Notes: a model not told the origin generated them from the sequence alone. A stretch of DNA of 64,000 nt from Phascolarctobacterium_A sp034086985 (GCA_034086985.1 JAXDZG010000022.1:186001-250000); one strand, 5' to 3'; positions 23,981-33,395 are shown, counted from the first letter of the stretch. Numbers and translations are program-made.

Positions 23981-25393
23981 ATGCTTACCTATAGCTTTGC
24001 CAATCTCCAAGGGGAGAGCATGTACACCCATCTTTATAAATGCATCAAAAATGACATCCTAGCAGGCACCCTCAAGGCCACGGAAAAGCTGCCCTCTAAG
24101 CGTATGCTGGCCAAAAACCTAGGCATTAGCCTGATTACAGTGGAAAATGCCTATGCGCAGCTTTTAGTCGAGGGCTATATTTATTCGGAGCCCAAGCGTG
24201 GCTATTATGTAGCCACCCTGCAACAACAGCTGCCGCCTGCCAGCAATGCTCCCACCGCCCAGCCTATTGTAGCGCCCAAGGAACATATTACCCTGAGCTT
24301 TGCTAAGAGCAGCGTACCAGCGGATACCTTTCCCTATAATACCTGGGCCCGCCTTCTGCGTAATACCCTAACCAGCGCCGATGAGCACGCCCTTATCAGC
24401 GACACTGCCGCAGGCGGCGTACTGCCCTTACGCAAGGCTCTGGCCAAGCATTTATACCAATTTCGCGGTTTAAGTATTCATCCTGAGCAAATTATTATCG
24501 GTGCGGGCACTCAAACACTGTATAACCTCATTGTACAACTTTTGGGGCGCAGCCACATTTACGCCTTAGAGGACCCTGGCTATCCTCAATTGGCTGCTAT
24601 TTATCGCGCTAATGACGTATTTTGTCGTTATTTACCCATGGATGAGCAAGGAATTGAGGTAGCTGTGCTAGAGAATAGTGGCGCAGATATTTTACACATT
24701 ACCCCTTCCCATCAATTCCCCACCGGCATCACCATGCCTGTCAGCCGGCGTTATGAGCTCTTGCACTGGGCCAGCAAAAAAAGCAGTCGTTACATCATCG
24801 AGGATGATTACGACTGCGAATTCCGTCTTTTTGGCAGGCCCATACCGCCATTACAAAGCATTGACCAAGCAGAAAAGGTCATTTATATCAATACCTTCTC
24901 AAAAACCCTAGCGCCTACCTTCCGCATTAGCTATATGGTGCTGCCTCCCCATCTGGCCTCACTTTTTTATGAAAAACTGGGCTTTTATTCCTGTACTGTC
25001 TCTAATTTTGAGCAATTCACCCTTGCAAAATTTATTGAAGGAGGTTATTTCGAGCGTCATATTAACCGTATGCGCACCTATTACCGCAATAAAAGGGATA
25101 ATCTGCTGCAATACTTAGCCCAATGCCCAGCAAGCAAGGCATTACAGGTGGAGGGCGAAAACAGCGGCTTGCATTTTCTTTTGCACCTCGCTACCTCAGC
25201 CAGCGACAGCCAACTGCGTCAGGCAGCCGCTGCACAGGGACTGCAAATCAAATTTTTGACCGATTATTACCACAACAAGCTTAGCGACAACAGCCACACA
25301 CTGCTTATGAACTACACTGGCATTGAAGATGCACGGCTGTACCCGGCGCTGGATAAGCTGTTTGAGGTGCTGCTGCCATATTTAGAGGTGTAA
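23981..25393 (+). CDS. pdxR: MocR/PdxR-type transcriptional regulator
   Basis: A 470-residue fusion of an N-terminal GntR-type winged helix (about residues 10-80, with KLPSKRMLAKNLGIS) and a C-terminal fold-type I aminotransferase-like domain. The PLP-binding Lys is in INTFSKTLAPTFR, with DDYDCEF as the Asp that contacts the pyridine nitrogen. It faces pdxST across a short gap, the standard arrangement for PdxR, which senses PLP and activates PLP synthesis. The ATG at 23981 has GGAG eight bases upstream. Symbol is assigned from context. Confidence 0.88.
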   Translation: MLTYSFANLQGESMYTHLYKCIKNDILAGTLKATEKLPSKRMLAKNLGISLITVENAYAQLLVEGYIYSEPKRGYYVATLQQQLPPASNAPTAQPIVAPKEHITLSFAKSSVPADTFPYNTWARLLRNTLTSADEHALISDTAAGGVLPLRKALAKHLYQFRGLSIHPEQIIIGAGTQTLYNLIVQLLGRSHIYALEDPGYPQLAAIYRANDVFCRYLPMDEQGIEVAVLENSGADILHITPSHQFPTGITMPVSRRYELLHWASKKSSRYIIEDDYDCEFRLFGRPIPPLQSIDQAEKVIYINTFSKTLAPTFRISYMVLPPHLASLFYEKLGFYSCTVSNFEQFTLAKFIEGGYFERHINRMRTYYRNKRDNLLQYLAQCPASKALQVEGENSGLHFLLHLATSASDSQLRQAAAAQGLQIKFLTDYYHNKLSDNSHTLLMNYTGIEDARLYPALDKLFEVLLPYLEV

Positions 25394-25395
25394 AA

Positions 25396-25437
25396 ACAAA
25401 GCCTACTCCTGCTTTAATTCGCAAGAGTAGGCTTTTA
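25396..25437. terminator. Shared terminator between pdxR and the ClC gene
   Basis: GCCTACTC (25401-25408) pairs with GAGTAGGC (25425-25432) between convergent genes; T-rich on both exits. Confidence 0.75.
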
Positions 25438-25453
25438 CTGCTTTATATTCTTT

Positions 25454-27016
25454 TTACTCACCACTAGCCATGTACTGGAGCTCCTCTATATACTCATTTT
25501 CTGTGAATACATAGATAAAATCGCCGGCCATCAGTCGGGTATCACCTGTGGGCGTAATTTGCTCCTCACCCCGCTTTACATCCACCAGCAGAGTATTATG
25601 GGGCCATTTTATATCCTTGACAAGCTTGTTAGCAATGGGACTGCCGCTGCAGATGGAAATTTCTACCACATTACGCTGTTCCAGTGTTTTATGAGCTGGC
25701 TTGTCCTTCTTAAGCATCCTATTCAAAAGCTCTTCATAAATCGGCTTGGAACGGAAAAGCTCCGCAATGACAAAAGCGACCATAGCAGCAATGGCCAAGG
25801 TTAAAAGCTGTTGGTAAGAAGCGGTCATTTCCATAATCAGCACCGTACCCGTAATAGGCGCCCGCACGGATGAGGAAAAGAGTGCCGTCATAGCTATAAC
25901 TACAATATTCGCAGCATATATGGACTCAATTAGGCCCAAGCTAACCAAGACGTTAGCACAAATGCTACCTGTGAGAGCGCCAATAACCAGCATGGGCAGG
26001 AAAAAGCCACCGGGCACACCGCAGCCATAGCTGACTAGCGTAAAAAGATATTTGCCTACTAAAAATAGTACCAGCATTTGCAAAGTGACAGGAGCTTTTG
26101 CCAAATGATTGATCAAATTGTTGCCACCACCGAGGACTTCAGGCAAATAAAAGCCTAAAAAGCCGGCTATAAGCAAGGCAAAAATTATCTTGTGCAGCTG
26201 GTTTTTGAAGATGGGCAAACTATAAAAGCGACCAATATTGAGCAAGCCCTTGTTGAAAACAACGCCGGTCAAGCCAGCTACTAGCGCCACAAGAACGACG
26301 ATGCCATAATGCTGCAAAGGCAGAAGCTGCAAATCCGGGATATCAAAAACAGTATCCCTGCCAAAAAGCGCCCGGGAAATGACAGTTGCCGTCATAGCCG
26401 CAGCCATGGAAGGCAACAGCACCATGATGGAAAAATTGCGATGCAGCTCTTCCAAAGCAAAGATAACACCTGCCAAAGGAGCGTTGAAGGCCGCAGCTAA
26501 GCCTGCACTAGCACCGCTAGTCATCAGGTAACGCTCTTCCATGCGGGTGCGTCCCAAAAGGCGGCTTACGCCCTGGGCTGCCACTGCTCCCAATTGAATG
26601 GAAGGCCCTTCGCGACCTAGAGAAAGGCCAGCACCGATACCGATTATGCCAGCAGAAAGCTTCACCCACATAATGTGAAACCAACGCATTTTGATAAGGC
26701 CCAATAAGGCTCCCTTTACCTGAGGAATACCACTGCCAGCTGCCATGGGCTCGAAGCAGGTTAGCTTATAGAGCGCTACACCAATAAAAAGCAAGGCCAC
26801 GAACCACATTGCCGTTGCCGACCAATCTCTTTGCATAAGCTCCTTGTAAAAATCCACACGCCATTCCTCAGCCACAGTGAGACCCCAGCGAAAAAGGCTA
26901 ATGACCAGGCCTGCAAAAATGCCTGTCAAAATACCTTCCAAAAACAGGCGTAAGCGAAAATTATGCCAGTCGCTGATGGATTTATAGGTACCCATAATTT
27001 GTTTTCGATCATTCAT
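25454..27016 (-). CDS. ClC-family chloride channel/antiporter with TrkA-C domain
   Basis: A 520-residue ClC protein with about 10-12 membrane segments. The anion-selectivity motifs are GSGIPQ, GREGPS (with the gating Glu) and GGFFLP. The C-terminal 80 residues form a TrkA-C-like regulatory domain (from about 440), in place of the CBS pair of other ClCs. The start follows a G-rich site (GGGGAG). It stands alone between two terminators. Whether it is a channel or a 2Cl-/H+ exchanger is not settled by what I can see. Confidence 0.92.
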   Translation of the reverse strand: MNDRKQIMGTYKSISDWHNFRLRLFLEGILTGIFAGLVISLFRWGLTVAEEWRVDFYKELMQRDWSATAMWFVALLFIGVALYKLTCFEPMAAGSGIPQVKGALLGLIKMRWFHIMWVKLSAGIIGIGAGLSLGREGPSIQLGAVAAQGVSRLLGRTRMEERYLMTSGASAGLAAAFNAPLAGVIFALEELHRNFSIMVLLPSMAAAMTATVISRALFGRDTVFDIPDLQLLPLQHYGIVVLVALVAGLTGVVFNKGLLNIGRFYSLPIFKNQLHKIIFALLIAGFLGFYLPEVLGGGNNLINHLAKAPVTLQMLVLFLVGKYLFTLVSYGCGVPGGFFLPMLVIGALTGSICANVLVSLGLIESIYAANIVVIAMTALFSSSVRAPITGTVLIMEMTASYQQLLTLAIAAMVAFVIAELFRSKPIYEELLNRMLKKDKPAHKTLEQRNVVEISICSGSPIANKLVKDIKWPHNTLLVDVKRGEEQITPTGDTRLMAGDFIYVFTENEYIEELQYMASGE

Positions 27017-27102
27017 ATTTTTCTCCCCATCCCAATTAAGAAAATATTCTTAAAATCCACCACCATTATAGCACAAAAGCTAGGGCAATATCATTACTAA
27101 AA

Positions 27103-27136
27103 ACAAAAACTCCCCCGATTATGCATCAGGGGAGCA
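27103..27136 (-). terminator. Terminator of the BASS transporter gene
   Basis: CTCCCC/GGGGAG stem (27110-27134), followed on the minus strand by TTTTTGTTTTTAG. Confidence 0.85.
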
Positions 27137-27156
27137 AAACATACTATAAAAATTAA

Positions 27157-28140
27157 TTAAGCCTTTACTTCATCCTTGCCATATTCAGGATCGAATTTAG
27201 GATTCAGGTAGTTTTGGAAGAGCCAAGCCAGCACTGCACCGGAAATATTGTGCCAAGCGGAGAATACTGCACCGGGAACGGTAGCAGCGGGCATAGCAGC
27301 GAAGTGAGCCTTAGCAAGGCCGGTTGCCAGACCGGAGTTTTGCATACCAACCTCAACGGAAAGGGCAACAGCCTTTTTCCAGCTCATGCCGCACAGGCGA
27401 GCAAGGCCAAAGCCCAAGGCATAACCACAGCAGTTATGCAGGATTACGACCAGAATAATCAGACCAGAGGTCTTCAAAATCAAATCGCGGCTTGCACCGA
27501 TAACACCGGCGATAATCAAGGAAATGGCGATAGAAGAAACTGCGGGCAGATAATCCACAGCGGTTTCGGCCAAACGCGGCAGGAAGGATTTTACAGCCAA
27601 GCCTAAGCAAATAGGCAGAATTACGATTTGCACGATGGAGAAGAACATACCTACAGGGTCAAAAGCAATTTTTTGGCCGATAATCATATAGGTAATGAAC
27701 GGAGTCAAAATCGGGCTCAGAACAGTGGAAACACTGGTCATGGTTACGGACAGAGCTACGTCACCCTTAGACATAAAGGTGATAACGTTGGAGGAGGTAC
27801 CGCCGGGGCAGGTGCCGACCAAAACAACGCCTGCAGTCAAAGCGGGGTCCAGACCAAAGGCAGTAGCCAGCAGATAAGCCAGACCGGGCATAATCAGAAA
27901 TTGAGCACAAGCACCAACTAAAACATCCATGGGACGCTTCAAAACTAAAGCAAAGTCCTTCAGGTTTAAAGTAGTACCCATACCGAACATTACAACGCCA
28001 AGCAAGCAGCTGAGCACGCTGACGCCACCTACTTTACCCAATACCCACAGGAAATTTTGGGGCATGGTCATACCGAGGATCAGGAAGACAATGGCGATGA
28101 TGCCAAAAAACTTACCGATCATTGCACAGATTTGTTTCAT
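27157..28140 (-). CDS. BASS-family sodium-dependent transporter
   Basis: A 327-residue carrier of the bile acid:sodium symporter family with about ten spans. Family features are the GTCPGGTSSNVITF crossover segment (around residue 110) and the SVEVGMQNSGLA segment (around residue 265) that form the Na+ sites. Bacterial members carry ketopantoate, keto acids or other organic anions as well as bile acids, so the substrate is open. AGAGGT precedes the ATG. Its leader contains a stable hairpin. Confidence 0.9.
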   Translation of the reverse strand: MKQICAMIGKFFGIIAIVFLILGMTMPQNFLWVLGKVGGVSVLSCLLGVVMFGMGTTLNLKDFALVLKRPMDVLVGACAQFLIMPGLAYLLATAFGLDPALTAGVVLVGTCPGGTSSNVITFMSKGDVALSVTMTSVSTVLSPILTPFITYMIIGQKIAFDPVGMFFSIVQIVILPICLGLAVKSFLPRLAETAVDYLPAVSSIAISLIIAGVIGASRDLILKTSGLIILVVILHNCCGYALGFGLARLCGMSWKKAVALSVEVGMQNSGLATGLAKAHFAAMPAATVPGAVFSAWHNISGAVLAWLFQNYLNPKFDPEYGKDEVKA

Positions 28141-28192
28141 TTGGAATTACCTCTTTCCCTAAAATAAAAATAATTGCGGGTTTTAACCCATT

Positions 28193-28224
28193 GGAAGAAT
28201 CCTTGCTAAAGGCAAGCCTCTTCC
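28193..28224 (-). promoter_or_regulatory. Leader hairpin of the BASS transporter mRNA
   Basis: On the minus strand GGAAGA...TCTTCC encloses CTTGC...GCAAG (28193-28224), followed by a small GGGTT/AACCC stem. No U tract follows. A TATAAT sits upstream near 28247. Possible regulatory RNA; class not recognised. Confidence 0.35.
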
Positions 28225-28302
28225 TTTATGTTTTAAACGTCCATTATTATAACAAAATTGCTCTAAGAAATAAAGAGGTAAATGCAAAAACTTGGCAAGA
28301 AA

Positions 28303-28330
28303 TTGTTAAAATGCCAAAATGTGTTATAAT
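28303..28330 (+). promoter_or_regulatory. Promoter of yigZ
   Basis: TTGTTA (28303-28308), 16-base spacer, TATAAT (28325-28330), 42 bases before the start codon. Confidence 0.7.
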
Positions 28331-28371
28331 AGTAATAGAAGTAAGCAAAAATTTGGACGGAGGTACACCAG

Positions 28372-28992
28372 TTGTATACTATCAGCAGGGATTATCGTAA
28401 TGAAATAGTTATCGAAAAATCACGCTTTATCTGTAGCTTAAAAAAAGTGGCTAGTGAAGCCGAGGCCCAAGATTTCATTAAAGCCATAAAAAAGGAGTTT
28501 TGGGACGCAACGCACAACTGCTCCGCCTATATTGTGGATGATTTAGCTCAGCGTTCTAGTGATGACGGTGAGCCCAGCGGTACGGCCGGTATCCCCATGC
28601 TGGAGGTGCTGCGTAAAAATAAGCTCGTAGGTACAGCAGCAGTGGTTACCCGCTATTTTGGGGGTATCAAGCTGGGGGCCGGCGGCTTGGTGCGGGCCTA
28701 CAGCGGTAGTGTGGCCGGGGCACTGAAGGAATGTGGCCTTGCTGAAAAAATTCTTATGAGCCGCTTTAGCTTCTTATATGATGTTAATAGTGTGGGCAGA
28801 ATTTTGAATATCCTCTACCAGCAGGATTTGTTTGAAATCGCCGATGTGGAATATAATTTGCGAGCCAAAATCATCCTCAAAATGCAGGATAGCCAAAAGG
28901 CTGAAGCTGAAGCTTGGCTGACAGAGCACTTGAATATGCCCATTGAGCTGGAGCTGGAGGGCAGCGAGTACGCTGAGGTGCTGGTAAGATAA
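28372..28992 (+). CDS. yigZ: YigZ/IMPACT family protein
   Basis: A 206-residue protein of the YigZ (UPF0029/IMPACT) family. The N-terminal domain carries the conserved DDGEPSGTAG and VTRYFGGIKLGAGGL stretches (residues ~63-110), followed by a small C-terminal ferredoxin-like domain. It starts with TTG at 28372, because GGAGGT lies seven bases upstream and no ATG or GTG fits. Its exact role is unclear; relatives bind ribosomes or regulate translation factors. A TauE-type permease gene follows on the same strand. Confidence 0.88.
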   Translation: MYTISRDYRNEIVIEKSRFICSLKKVASEAEAQDFIKAIKKEFWDATHNCSAYIVDDLAQRSSDDGEPSGTAGIPMLEVLRKNKLVGTAAVVTRYFGGIKLGAGGLVRAYSGSVAGALKECGLAEKILMSRFSFLYDVNSVGRILNILYQQDLFEIADVEYNLRAKIILKMQDSQKAEAEAWLTEHLNMPIELELEGSEYAEVLVR

Positions 28993-29048
28993 ATTAATCT
29001 ATCTGGATATTCCATTTGTGAGAGAGATTGAGTGATAGAGGGATATAA

Positions 29049-29810
29049 ATGGAGTTGCTGTCATTTTTAATTGTTGGTGTTTTTGTGGGGATTTTAGGTT
29101 CACTGCTAGGCATTGGCGGTGGCGTAGTAATTGTGCCCCTGCTAGTCTTTTATTGGGGCTATGAGCCTCAGGTAGCTATTGGTACCTCGGTGCTTGTGGT
29201 GCTGCTGAATTCCATCTCAGGCACGCTGGGCTATATGCGTAAAAAGCAGGTGTGTGTGGATGCTGCCATCAAATTTGCCATCGCTACCGTGCCCGGTGCC
29301 TTCTTAGGCAGCTATGCAGCAGAATTTTTACAAGGTCGGCTTTTTTACGGAGTTTTCGGACTGTTTTTCTTGGGCGTAGCCTATAATATGTTCACTAAAG
29401 CAACGAAAAAAGACAACACCAGCGGTGCCAATGCCACAGTACCGGAGCATTATAATTGGCAGCTGGGCGTGCTGTGCAGCGTTTTTGTAGGCTTTTTAGC
29501 CAGCATCTTGGGCATTGGCGGCGGTATCGTGCATGTGCCCTTCATGGCCTATATCCTGCAATTTCCTGTGCATGTGGCCATTGCCACCTCCACCTGCATT
29601 TTGGCAGTGTCCTCCTTATCGGGCATGCTGAGTCACGCTTACTTAGGTCATATTGTGTGGACCACAGGCTTAGGCATTGGCGTAGGTGCTTTTATTGGTG
29701 CCCAAGCAGGTGTGCAGATAGCTCAAAAACTGAAATCCTCTTATTTGCTTAAATTTTCCAGTGTGCTGGTGTGCATCACAGGCATTAAATTTTTGATGAG
29801 TGCATTTTAA
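29049..29810 (+). CDS. TauE/SafE-family permease
   Basis: A 253-residue membrane protein with about eight spans of the TauE/SafE family, proposed to export sulfite, sulfoacetate or related anions. It shows the duplicated family motif LGIGGGVVIVPLL in the first half and LGIGGGIVHVPFM in the second. GAGGGA precedes the ATG. It lies 56 bases after yigZ and ends at a strong terminator, so it may be co-transcribed with it. Confidence 0.87.
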   Translation: MELLSFLIVGVFVGILGSLLGIGGGVVIVPLLVFYWGYEPQVAIGTSVLVVLLNSISGTLGYMRKKQVCVDAAIKFAIATVPGAFLGSYAAEFLQGRLFYGVFGLFFLGVAYNMFTKATKKDNTSGANATVPEHYNWQLGVLCSVFVGFLASILGIGGGIVHVPFMAYILQFPVHVAIATSTCILAVSSLSGMLSHAYLGHIVWTTGLGIGVGAFIGAQAGVQIAQKLKSSYLLKFSSVLVCITGIKFLMSAF

Positions 29811-29828
29811 AATTTCCATAAAAAGTTA

Positions 29829-29872
29829 AAGCTGTATTCCTAAGTACAAGGCTAAGGAATACAGCTTTTTCT
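29829..29872. terminator. Shared terminator after TauE and phosphatase genes
   Basis: AAGCTGTATTCCT (29829-29841) pairs with AGGAATACAGCTT (29855-29867) between convergent genes. Confidence 0.85.
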
Positions 29873-29920
29873 AATCCCAAAAACATCTAATCACGATTAT
29901 ACAAATCTAGATTAGATATT

Positions 29921-31225
29921 TTATTTTTTGATTTCTACCTCGTCAAACTGCTTGCCATCGGGTAAAAAGGCCCTGAAGAGCAGCTTTTCCTGTGACACAT
30001 CCAGCGTCATGTAATTGGCTGTTTCAGGCTGAGGTGCACGGGCCGCGTCCCAAGCAAAATCGCCCCACAGCTTGGGATAACGCACATTGCCGGCCACACC
30101 CGTGAGGATGTAGGTGATGCCATCCTCAGAGGGAGCAAAATTACGCAAAGGCATCCGCCGACGATAGGTGTGTAGATGAGCACTCAGTACTGCATCTACA
30201 CCATATTTTTCGTACAACGGCATCAGCTGCCGACTGAAGTCAAGGAAAAAGGTGGCTCGCTCCGGCCTGCCAGACTCCTTGCTAAAGCCATACATAAAGA
30301 TATCCCTATGCTGCAGCACTATTTTCCAACGTGCCTTACTTTTCGCCAAGTCCTGCTCCAGCCAACGCAATTCATCTGCCAAAAGCCGGGGCTGCCAGCC
30401 CTGTGCTTCATGAAAATTAGTATCCAGCACCGTAAAATGCACGGGACCATAATCAAAGCTATAAAATTGACGCTTGTACTCGGGCAGGCCATTTTCGGGC
30501 ACTGCAAAAAGATTAGTATATGCCTTAGGAGGCGTCATTTTCCAGTCCAAGCTATAGGCCTCATGGTTGCCAATGACGGGAGCAAAGGCTAAGTCAGCAC
30601 TAAAGGGCTCCACGCTACCCAGCCATGCTCGCCATTGGCTGCCGTCCTGCCCATTATCTACAAGGTCGCCCATGTTGATATAAAGCTCCGACTCCTTATG
30701 CCTTTGCTGGGCAGCTCGTGCCAGCTGCTGCCAGCCGCTGTAGTCGCTACTTTGGGAATCGGGGAAAATTAAGGCAGTGAAGCCCTTAGCATTATTGGTT
30801 TTGAGGCTATGCCAAGACCCCTTATTTTTCTCGGTTACAATGCGATACTCATAAACACTATTTGGCTGTAGCCCCTTTAGCTGCACCTGATACTGCAGGT
30901 AATCAATCTTCGCCTCCTTAAAGGAGCATTCCGTTGCTGCTTGGGTAAACACTGCACCCGTTTCACCACTAGATTTTTTCGTAACGCCCTGCTCAGCTCC
31001 ATTATTACCTATACTCTTTAGGCGATACTCCACACTATATCCTTGGCGAACCTCGCTCTGCCACATAATGGTACGACTAGTGCCATTATCCTTTGCCACC
31101 AGCTGACGCACATAGCTCACGCCAACGGAGCTATCACTGCCCCTTGTATCCTGCTGCACACTGCCACAACCTGCCAAAAAGAGGGCCATGCAGCTTATAA
31201 TTAGAAAAATTATTTTTTTATTCAT
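29921..31225 (-). CDS. Purple acid phosphatase-like metallophosphoesterase lipoprotein
   Basis: A 434-residue exported protein. The N-terminus MNKKIIFLIISCMALFLAGC ends in a lipobox, so it is membrane-anchored outside the cytoplasm. Residues ~45-140 resemble the fibronectin-like N-domain of purple acid phosphatases. The calcineurin-like domain follows, with FPDSQ, NMGDLVDNG, IGNHEAY, LQHRD and SAHLHTY as metal-ligand motifs. The ATG at 31225 follows AGGTG. Its -35 overlaps the terminator of the DUF362 gene. It probably releases phosphate from organic esters; substrate not known. Confidence 0.85.
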   Translation of the reverse strand: MNKKIIFLIISCMALFLAGCGSVQQDTRGSDSSVGVSYVRQLVAKDNGTSRTIMWQSEVRQGYSVEYRLKSIGNNGAEQGVTKKSSGETGAVFTQAATECSFKEAKIDYLQYQVQLKGLQPNSVYEYRIVTEKNKGSWHSLKTNNAKGFTALIFPDSQSSDYSGWQQLARAAQQRHKESELYINMGDLVDNGQDGSQWRAWLGSVEPFSADLAFAPVIGNHEAYSLDWKMTPPKAYTNLFAVPENGLPEYKRQFYSFDYGPVHFTVLDTNFHEAQGWQPRLLADELRWLEQDLAKSKARWKIVLQHRDIFMYGFSKESGRPERATFFLDFSRQLMPLYEKYGVDAVLSAHLHTYRRRMPLRNFAPSEDGITYILTGVAGNVRYPKLWGDFAWDAARAPQPETANYMTLDVSQEKLLFRAFLPDGKQFDEVEIKK

Positions 31226-31273
31226 TATGCACCTATCAATATAATAGTTTCGTACCCATAAGCTATTATACAA

Positions 31274-31309
31274 CAAAAAAGAGCTGCTGCACACATTGCT
31301 TCAGCTCTT
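31274..31309 (-). terminator. Terminator after DUF362 gene
   Basis: GAGCTG (31281-31286) pairs with CAGCTC (31302-31307), followed on the minus strand by TTTTTTGTTG. Confidence 0.8.
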
Positions 31310-31320
31310 CTTCTACCGAA

Positions 31321-32340
31321 TTAGTCAACAGAAATCAGCTCATATTTATCATTGCCCATTTTCAGCTCACGCATAGCTGTCAACTGATGCAAGCCATGTC
31401 GTGATTCAATACGCTCTACCAAATCCATATTATTCATTTCGGCATAAACCAAATCTACAGACGCTTGGTCAATGGCCAGAATATCTGTAGAAGCCAGAAT
31501 GCCGATATCAGGAATAGTTGGTTCAGCAGCGATAACTCCAGCACAATCACAATCCACAGACATACGCCTTAGTACATTAATATAAACGATATGCTTGCCA
31601 AAATAATCAATGGTAGCCTTAGCGGATTCTGCCATGTTTTCCATTAAAGCTTCTTTGGCTGGCCAAACATTCCAATCTGCAGGCAAATTGTCCTTATCCA
31701 CACCATGAACCTGTGCCTTACCAATACGTCCGTCTGCACAGCCAATTGCTATATTTTTCATGGATCCACCAAAGCCACCCATGGCATGGCCCTTAAAATG
31801 TGTCAAAACAAGCATGGAATCATAATTTACTATGTTTTTACCCATGGACACAGTCTTAAAATGCTTTCCTCCTCGCACAGGCAACTCTACAGTACCATCA
31901 GCATCCATTATATCCACTGGGCAAAAGGTCCAACCATTAACCTTTAAGGTTTCTAAATGCCCTTCCGTTGTATACCGGTCACCTTGGTAAAGAGTATTGG
32001 TTTCCACAATCGTGCTGTTAGGAATCTGGGCCTGCAGTGCCTGTACCATGTCTCTCGGCAGAATATTAGGTCCATGCTTTTCACCTGTGTGAAGTTTAAT
32101 AGCCACCTTACCATAAATACTCTCGTTAATCAAATTATAAAGCATGATTAAATGCTTTGCATCAATTTTTTTGGTAAAGTATACCTTGGCATGGGAGCCA
32201 ACAGACTGCATACCTGTCTCTAACTTTGTGCTACCAATTACTGGTGCTTGTGCTAAAAGTTTATCCATATTCATTAAACCTCCAGTGGCTACAACTGCCG
32301 AGGTCAAGCCAGCCATCTTAATAAAATCACGCCTTTTCAT
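31321..32340 (-). CDS. DUF362 protein with Tat signal
   Basis: A 339-residue protein with a twin-arginine signal: RRDFIKMAG at residues 3-11, then a hydrophobic stretch and LLAQAP near residue 30. The rest resembles DUF362, including THFKGHAMGGFGGSMKNIAIG in the core. The ferredoxin domain found at the end of many DUF362 proteins is absent, with only a few Cys residues (for example VDCDCAG). It would be exported folded. It has its own MerR-type promoter (32401-32432) directly after tatC, so it is probably expressed together with the Tat genes and the flavodoxin, another Tat substrate. Function unknown. Confidence 0.82.
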   Translation of the reverse strand: MKRRDFIKMAGLTSAVVATGGLMNMDKLLAQAPVIGSTKLETGMQSVGSHAKVYFTKKIDAKHLIMLYNLINESIYGKVAIKLHTGEKHGPNILPRDMVQALQAQIPNSTIVETNTLYQGDRYTTEGHLETLKVNGWTFCPVDIMDADGTVELPVRGGKHFKTVSMGKNIVNYDSMLVLTHFKGHAMGGFGGSMKNIAIGCADGRIGKAQVHGVDKDNLPADWNVWPAKEALMENMAESAKATIDYFGKHIVYINVLRRMSVDCDCAGVIAAEPTIPDIGILASTDILAIDQASVDLVYAEMNNMDLVERIESRHGLHQLTAMRELKMGNDKYELISVD

Positions 32341-32400
32341 ATAATATATTTCCTCCTAAAGTTTAACTCAACTATTCAGAAAAACAATTCTGTAATTATT

Positions 32401-32432
32401 AGCTTACAACTTTAACTGCACTTCAAGTCAAG
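32401..32432 (-). promoter_or_regulatory. MerR-type promoter/operator, site 4 (DUF362 gene)
   Basis: Minus strand: TTGACT (32431-32426), spacer exactly 19 bases, TAAGCT (32406-32401). The spacer holds the dyad CTTGAAG-N4-GTTAAAG. A 19-base spacer with an internal dyad is the hallmark of MerR-controlled promoters. Confidence 0.7.
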
Positions 32433-32438
32433 AGTTTT

Positions 32439-33182
32439 CTAAGATGCAAGCAATAATTTGCACAGCACTAAGCTAACTTCATAAAGCACAACCATGGGCA
32501 GAGCCAAAAGGCTTTGAGTGATAATATCTGGTGTTGGCGTAATCAAAGCTGCCACAATAAAGGCCGCTAAAATCACATGCTTGTGATATCTTCCCAAGGC
32601 ATGCACTGGCAAAAGCTTTAGGTAGGCCAGAAGCAAAAGTACTACCGGAATATTGAAGACAAAGCCAAAGGGCACTACCAGCATCAGCATAAAATCCAAG
32701 TAGCTTTCCATGGAAATCAAGGGGTTAACATGCCCATTGCCAAAGCCTAAAAAGAATTCCACAGCTCTAGGAAATACAAGATAATAGGAAAAGAGCATAC
32801 CGCCAAGAAAAAGCACTATAATTATGGGAATAGTATAAAGAGCATAATGCTTTTCCCGCAGGGTTAATGCCGGTCTTACAAAGCTATACAGCTGAAAAAA
32901 CACCACGGGCGAAGCTAGTATCAAGCCAGCTAGCAAAGCAATTTTCATGTAAATCATAAAGGCCTCGGCCGGACGCAAATAATATAATTGGCCTACGGGA
33001 GCAGTCAAAGCCTCAATAATCTGCTCCAGATAATAAAAGCTCACAGCGGTACCTGCTACTGAAGCAGCTCCAGCCTTGACTAAACAGCTTCGCAGCTCCG
33101 TCAAATGCTCTGCCAAGCTCATGTCCCTATCAACATTATCTAGCCACGGCTCCGCTGTTAGCTTTACGTCCATCCCATCCAT
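32439..33182 (-). CDS. tatC: Sec-independent translocase TatC
   Basis: A 247-residue six-span membrane protein that recognises twin-arginine signals. The N-terminal MSLAEHLTELRSCL and the conserved Glu/Pro-bearing cytoplasmic and periplasmic loops (FVRPALTLREK; ITPTPDIITQ) are present. It lies 12 bases after tatA. The start at 33182 is chosen as the first ATG in frame; a second ATG nine bases on is possible. Two Tat substrates flank the pair, so this TatAC set looks dedicated to, or at least co-regulated with, this module. Confidence 0.95.
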   Translation of the reverse strand: MDGMDVKLTAEPWLDNVDRDMSLAEHLTELRSCLVKAGAASVAGTAVSFYYLEQIIEALTAPVGQLYYLRPAEAFMIYMKIALLAGLILASPVVFFQLYSFVRPALTLREKHYALYTIPIIIVLFLGGMLFSYYLVFPRAVEFFLGFGNGHVNPLISMESYLDFMLMLVVPFGFVFNIPVVLLLLAYLKLLPVHALGRYHKHVILAAFIVAALITPTPDIITQSLLALPMVVLYEVSLVLCKLLLAS

Positions 33183-33194
33183 TTGCCTACACCC

Positions 33195-33383
33195 TTATTT
33201 TTTCTTTGCTGTCTCCACAGCTTTTTCTTCCGTAATTTCCGGCTTTACGTCGTTGAGAGCCGTTTTGAACTCACGCATGCTCTTACCAATGGCTTTACCC
33301 ACATCGGGCAGCTTGCCCGGGCCAAAGAACACTAAACCAATCACTAAAATCAGAAGCAGCTCCGGTAAACCTAATCCAAACAT
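33195..33383 (-). CDS. tatA: Sec-independent translocase TatA
   Basis: A 62-residue protein with one N-terminal span (LPELLLILVIGLVFFGPGKLP), the hinge FGPGKLPDVGKAIGKSMREF and a charged tail. This is the pore-forming TatA component; no TatB is present, as in minimal Bacillota systems where TatA does both jobs. The ATG at 33383 has GGAGG eight bases upstream. It follows the Cys-rich small protein by 12 bases and precedes tatC. Confidence 0.95.
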   Translation of the reverse strand: MFGLGLPELLLILVIGLVFFGPGKLPDVGKAIGKSMREFKTALNDVKPEITEEKAVETAKKK

Positions 33384-33395
33384 CTTCAATACCTC

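Noticed and set aside
31226..31293. MerR-type control of the phosphatase lipoprotein
   Set aside because: TATAAT is present, but the -35 (TGTGCA) and 17-base spacer do not fit the other five sites.
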